From Hydractinia symbiolongicarpus (Eukaryota; Cnidaria; Hydrozoa; Anthoathecata; Hydractiniidae), in assembly GCF_029227915.1 (NCBI RefSeq), contig NC_079882.1, positions 16,196,501-16,260,500 of the forward strand: 64,000 nucleotides of DNA, read 5' to 3'. The position numbers and the translations under genes were made by a program. Positions 62,353-64,000 of the stretch are shown piece by piece (within the stretch, counting starts at the first letter, position 1; each line of letters starts with the position of its first letter). Below the pieces are notes generated by a model, which did no database searches, was not told the origin of the DNA, and saw only the letters and a program-made list of their open reading frames with translations.

Positions 62353-62922
62353 TCTTTTCTTTATCTTCATCAACCTGCTCTTCACCACTCTTGGACGTTG
62401 AGAGCTGGGTATGATTAATGGTATGTGCCGCTACCAACAAAGGCGCAAGAAATTTCCCGAATGCTGTATAGACGAGGATTCCAAGATCAGCCATGGATTC
62501 GCAGATAATAGGATCATTTTCTAAACCATGACGGAGATATCGAGGGGTACAATATTTCCTATTGCTTTAGTGTACAAGCTTATCATATGGGTTGAAAGGG
62601 CCAAGGCAGTCTTCTGCCCTTTTTCCACCAACTCGCATTCAGTAAAATCATTATAAATTTTGTCAATGACCTCAGGTGAAGATTTGTCCAGGAACACCTC
62701 CGTATATTTTTTCAATAGTAAACGAGGCTTGGATTTTCGGGCATCCTTTAAAGCCTGGCGTTTATCTATAGGTTCATCAACAGCCTCTGCTGGTGTATCG
62801 ATATCAAAAATATCAACGAGATTTGACATCTTTATTAATAGCTTTCTATACCTACAAAAGCAGAACACGATCAATACGTACGGCAGGAGTACAGCGAGAC
62901 ATAGGGATATCTCGCATAGCAT
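62318..62922 (-). pseudogene. Protein with N-terminal membrane helix, frameshifted, element B
   Basis: Homologue of the intact 9732-10307. The N-terminus L-C-L-A-V-L-L-P-Y-V-L-I-V-F-C-F-C-R-Y-R is followed by K-R-Q-A-L-K-D, L-L-K-K-Y-T-E-V-F and G-N-I-V-P-L-D. The frame then hits a stop at 62521; the continuation in another frame (C-E-S-M-A-D-L-G-I-L-V-Y-T, F-L-A-P-L-L-V-A-A-H-T-I-N-H) runs to 62318. One frameshift separates the parts. The start is preceded by AAAAATAAAC. Confidence 0.65.
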
Positions 62923-62954
62923 GTTTATTTTTCAAACCACAACCCTCGTAAGGG

Positions 62955-62998
62955 AACCCTCTGGGTGCTTTGTTGTTGTTGTTTGAACCCAGAGGGTT
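62955..62998. terminator. 12-base-arm hairpin with 20-base loop
   Basis: AACCCTCTGGGT / ACCCAGAGGGTT, perfect, with loop 62967-62986 rich in TTG. It is located upstream of the 62922 start, so it would be the 3' end signal of a minus-strand gene to the right. Confidence 0.55.
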
Positions 62999-63513
62999 TT
63001 TGATTCTGCAAGTATACCACTCAGAGCATTTGGTTTTCCATATCCGAGGTGTTTTTTCAGTGCTGTCCTGCTTTGCAGGCTTAGCGTACTTGCTCTTTAT
63101 ACTCTATACAGAATGTCGTGCTTGTACTACGCATTACCGAAACCCATCTTTTTAAGTGAGCACTTTCAGAGGCCGTTCCTAGCACTGACATTTAACCAGC
63201 ATTTTGGCACAATTTTTCCCGACTGGCACAGTGTGTGGTAGAAACCGGGGCGAGACGGCCGCCTCCAGGTAAGGCATGGTCTCTCCCGCCCATCCGTACC
63301 CTTCAGCCAGGTCTAAGCCTGCTACCACAATTTTACTATATATCAAGCTTCGTATATAACTATTCAGTATCACCTTGAGTATTACCTGTGTGAAAATTCA
63401 CGCATCACTGGTTAGGTTGTTTACGCATCATACAGAAAACCTCTTGATTATTGAGAAATGTTTATCATTTCTGAATGGATGAGGCAAATGAGTTTGTTCT
63501 TGTTTTTACCGAC
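62999..63513. other. Intergenic region of element B
   Basis: A minus-strand frame at 63373-63179 (L-D-L-A-E-G-Y-G-W-A-G-E-T) is protein-like but unsupported. Otherwise no feature. Element A has its polymerase gene at this relative position, so the polymerase has been displaced, lost, or lies further right in B. Confidence 0.35.
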
Positions 63514-64000
63514 TCATACTGAAGAGGAGATATATCTACAACCTTTCTTTTGATTCTCCACGATCCACATTGGTTGCATGTTGGTGTAATGGAGTCGTGC
63601 GAGTTGAACTTCTACGCTTGGATATTCACCATTATCTCGATACTTGAGTGGTACCTGGTGATCTAGTTCCCACTGTCCCCGGTTGCTCCAGCTCATCCCA
63701 TCTCTGAATTGATCTTGGATATGGCCAATGAAAGTGCAGATATTGCATCCAAGGTACTGCTGGGAGGCTATCTCCGTGTCATTGTTTAGAGCAGCGCGAA
63801 TCCTGGCTAGAATGCGGTGATACTGATACCCAGGAAAATCACAATCCTTACAATGACCATGCAGTTTTTTATGCGGACATTTGGTACGTTCCCGTGACGC
63901 ATTATGACTATCCAAGCATTTGATACATTGTTTTGTCCGTTGCCTGTTACGCTTGTTGATCTTGAAATTATCAAAAGATAAAGTTTTTTTACAGTTTGAA
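63514..64000 (-). CDS. HNH endonuclease with zinc ribbons (partial at window edge)
   Basis: The frame is open from the window end. K-T-L-S-F-D-N-F appears first, then Cys pairs (C-I-K-C-L; C-P-H-K-K-L-H-G-H-C-K-D-C), a helical segment (R-I-L-A-R-I-R-A-A-L), then L-G-C-N-I-C-T-F, W-E-L-D-H-Q-V-P-L-K-Y, and L-H-Y-T-N-M-Q-P-M-W-I-V-E-N-Q. The D-H and N...H-x-x-N pattern is the HNH nuclease core with the DNA-cutting His. Similar ribbon-HNH proteins occur in large DNA viruses and mobile DNA. It is an unusual cargo for a Polinton; no equivalent in element A. The stop is at 63514. Confidence 0.65.
   Translation of the reverse strand, partial: SNCKKTLSFDNFKINKRNRQRTKQCIKCLDSHNASRERTKCPHKKLHGHCKDCDFPGYQYHRILARIRAALNNDTEIASQQYLGCNICTFIGHIQDQFRDGMSWSNRGQWELDHQVPLKYRDNGEYPSVEVQLARLHYTNMQPMWIVENQKKGCRYISSSV

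Noticed and set aside
63179-63373. Minus-strand ORF between the element B genes as a gene
   Set aside because: Short, with no start motif of the ATAATAAA type, no homologue in element A and no recognisable domain. It is kept only as a note in the intergenic entry.

Overview
The window reads as AT-rich animal nuclear DNA, probably from a cnidarian. That host assignment is an inference from the Polinton, Penelope, RTE, BEL/Pao and Harbinger families present and from an intron-containing ELKS/CAST (ERC)-like gene. There is no bacterial-style gene packing outside the inserted elements. I saw no rRNA, tRNA or CRISPR array.

Positions 1-14100 hold Polinton/Maverick (virus-like) DNA. A first copy ('element 0') shows only the start of its DNA polymerase B gene (1-681, minus) and its outer end (682-907). 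'Element A' follows (908-14075). It has a structural-gene relic split by a 5'-truncated LINE with an open reverse transcriptase frame (976-3437), an unknown decayed ORF, a coiled-coil/membrane gene, a truncated major capsid gene, a BRO-N gene, an acidic-tail relic, an integrase, three small membrane genes and a decayed protein-primed-type DNA polymerase B (10311-13894).

Positions 14100-38700 are non-genic. They contain two inverted-repeat elements with internal tandem arrays (15.3-17.1 kb and 17.1-18.8 kb), a LINE tail, a MITE, a BEL/Pao gag relic (24.4-26.0 kb), a MULE-like transposase relic (26.8-28.9 kb), a Harbinger relic (29.9-31.0 kb), a duplicated block of short palindromic repeats (32.9-34.5 kb), a rearranged Penelope relic (34.8-35.7 kb) and a truncated RTE LINE (36.4-37.9 kb).

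Positions 38700-49113 carry a plus-strand host gene of ELKS/CAST type: a probable untranslated exon, then four phase-0 coding exons. Its 7.9 kb intron holds a MITE and a Penelope element with inverted 3' ends, which itself carries a longer RTE copy. After the last visible exon come two nested inverted-repeat elements (49184-52497).

From about 53.1 kb to the window end lies a second Polinton ('element B'), running off the right side. Its order is three small plus-strand genes, two minus-strand genes, a structural-gene relic, a coiled-coil/membrane gene, the capsid gene (full length, two stops), a membrane protein, the integrase, then a minus-strand block: BRO-N, coiled-coil/TM, packaging ATPase fragment, several membrane or membrane-anchored proteins, and an HNH nuclease.

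Comparing A with B gives the most informative signals. (1) Hairpins sit just 3' of stop codons throughout both elements, and two at corresponding positions show compensatory base-pair changes, so they look like selected RNA 3'-end signals. (2) An A/T motif close to ATAATAAA lies directly before most start codons. (3) The termini share short perfect palindromes and a GCATGCGC box. (4) The BRO-integrase segment is inverted between A and B, with gene loss at the breakpoints. Both elements are decayed: stops, frameshifts and active-site substitutions affect the replication, integration and capsid genes.
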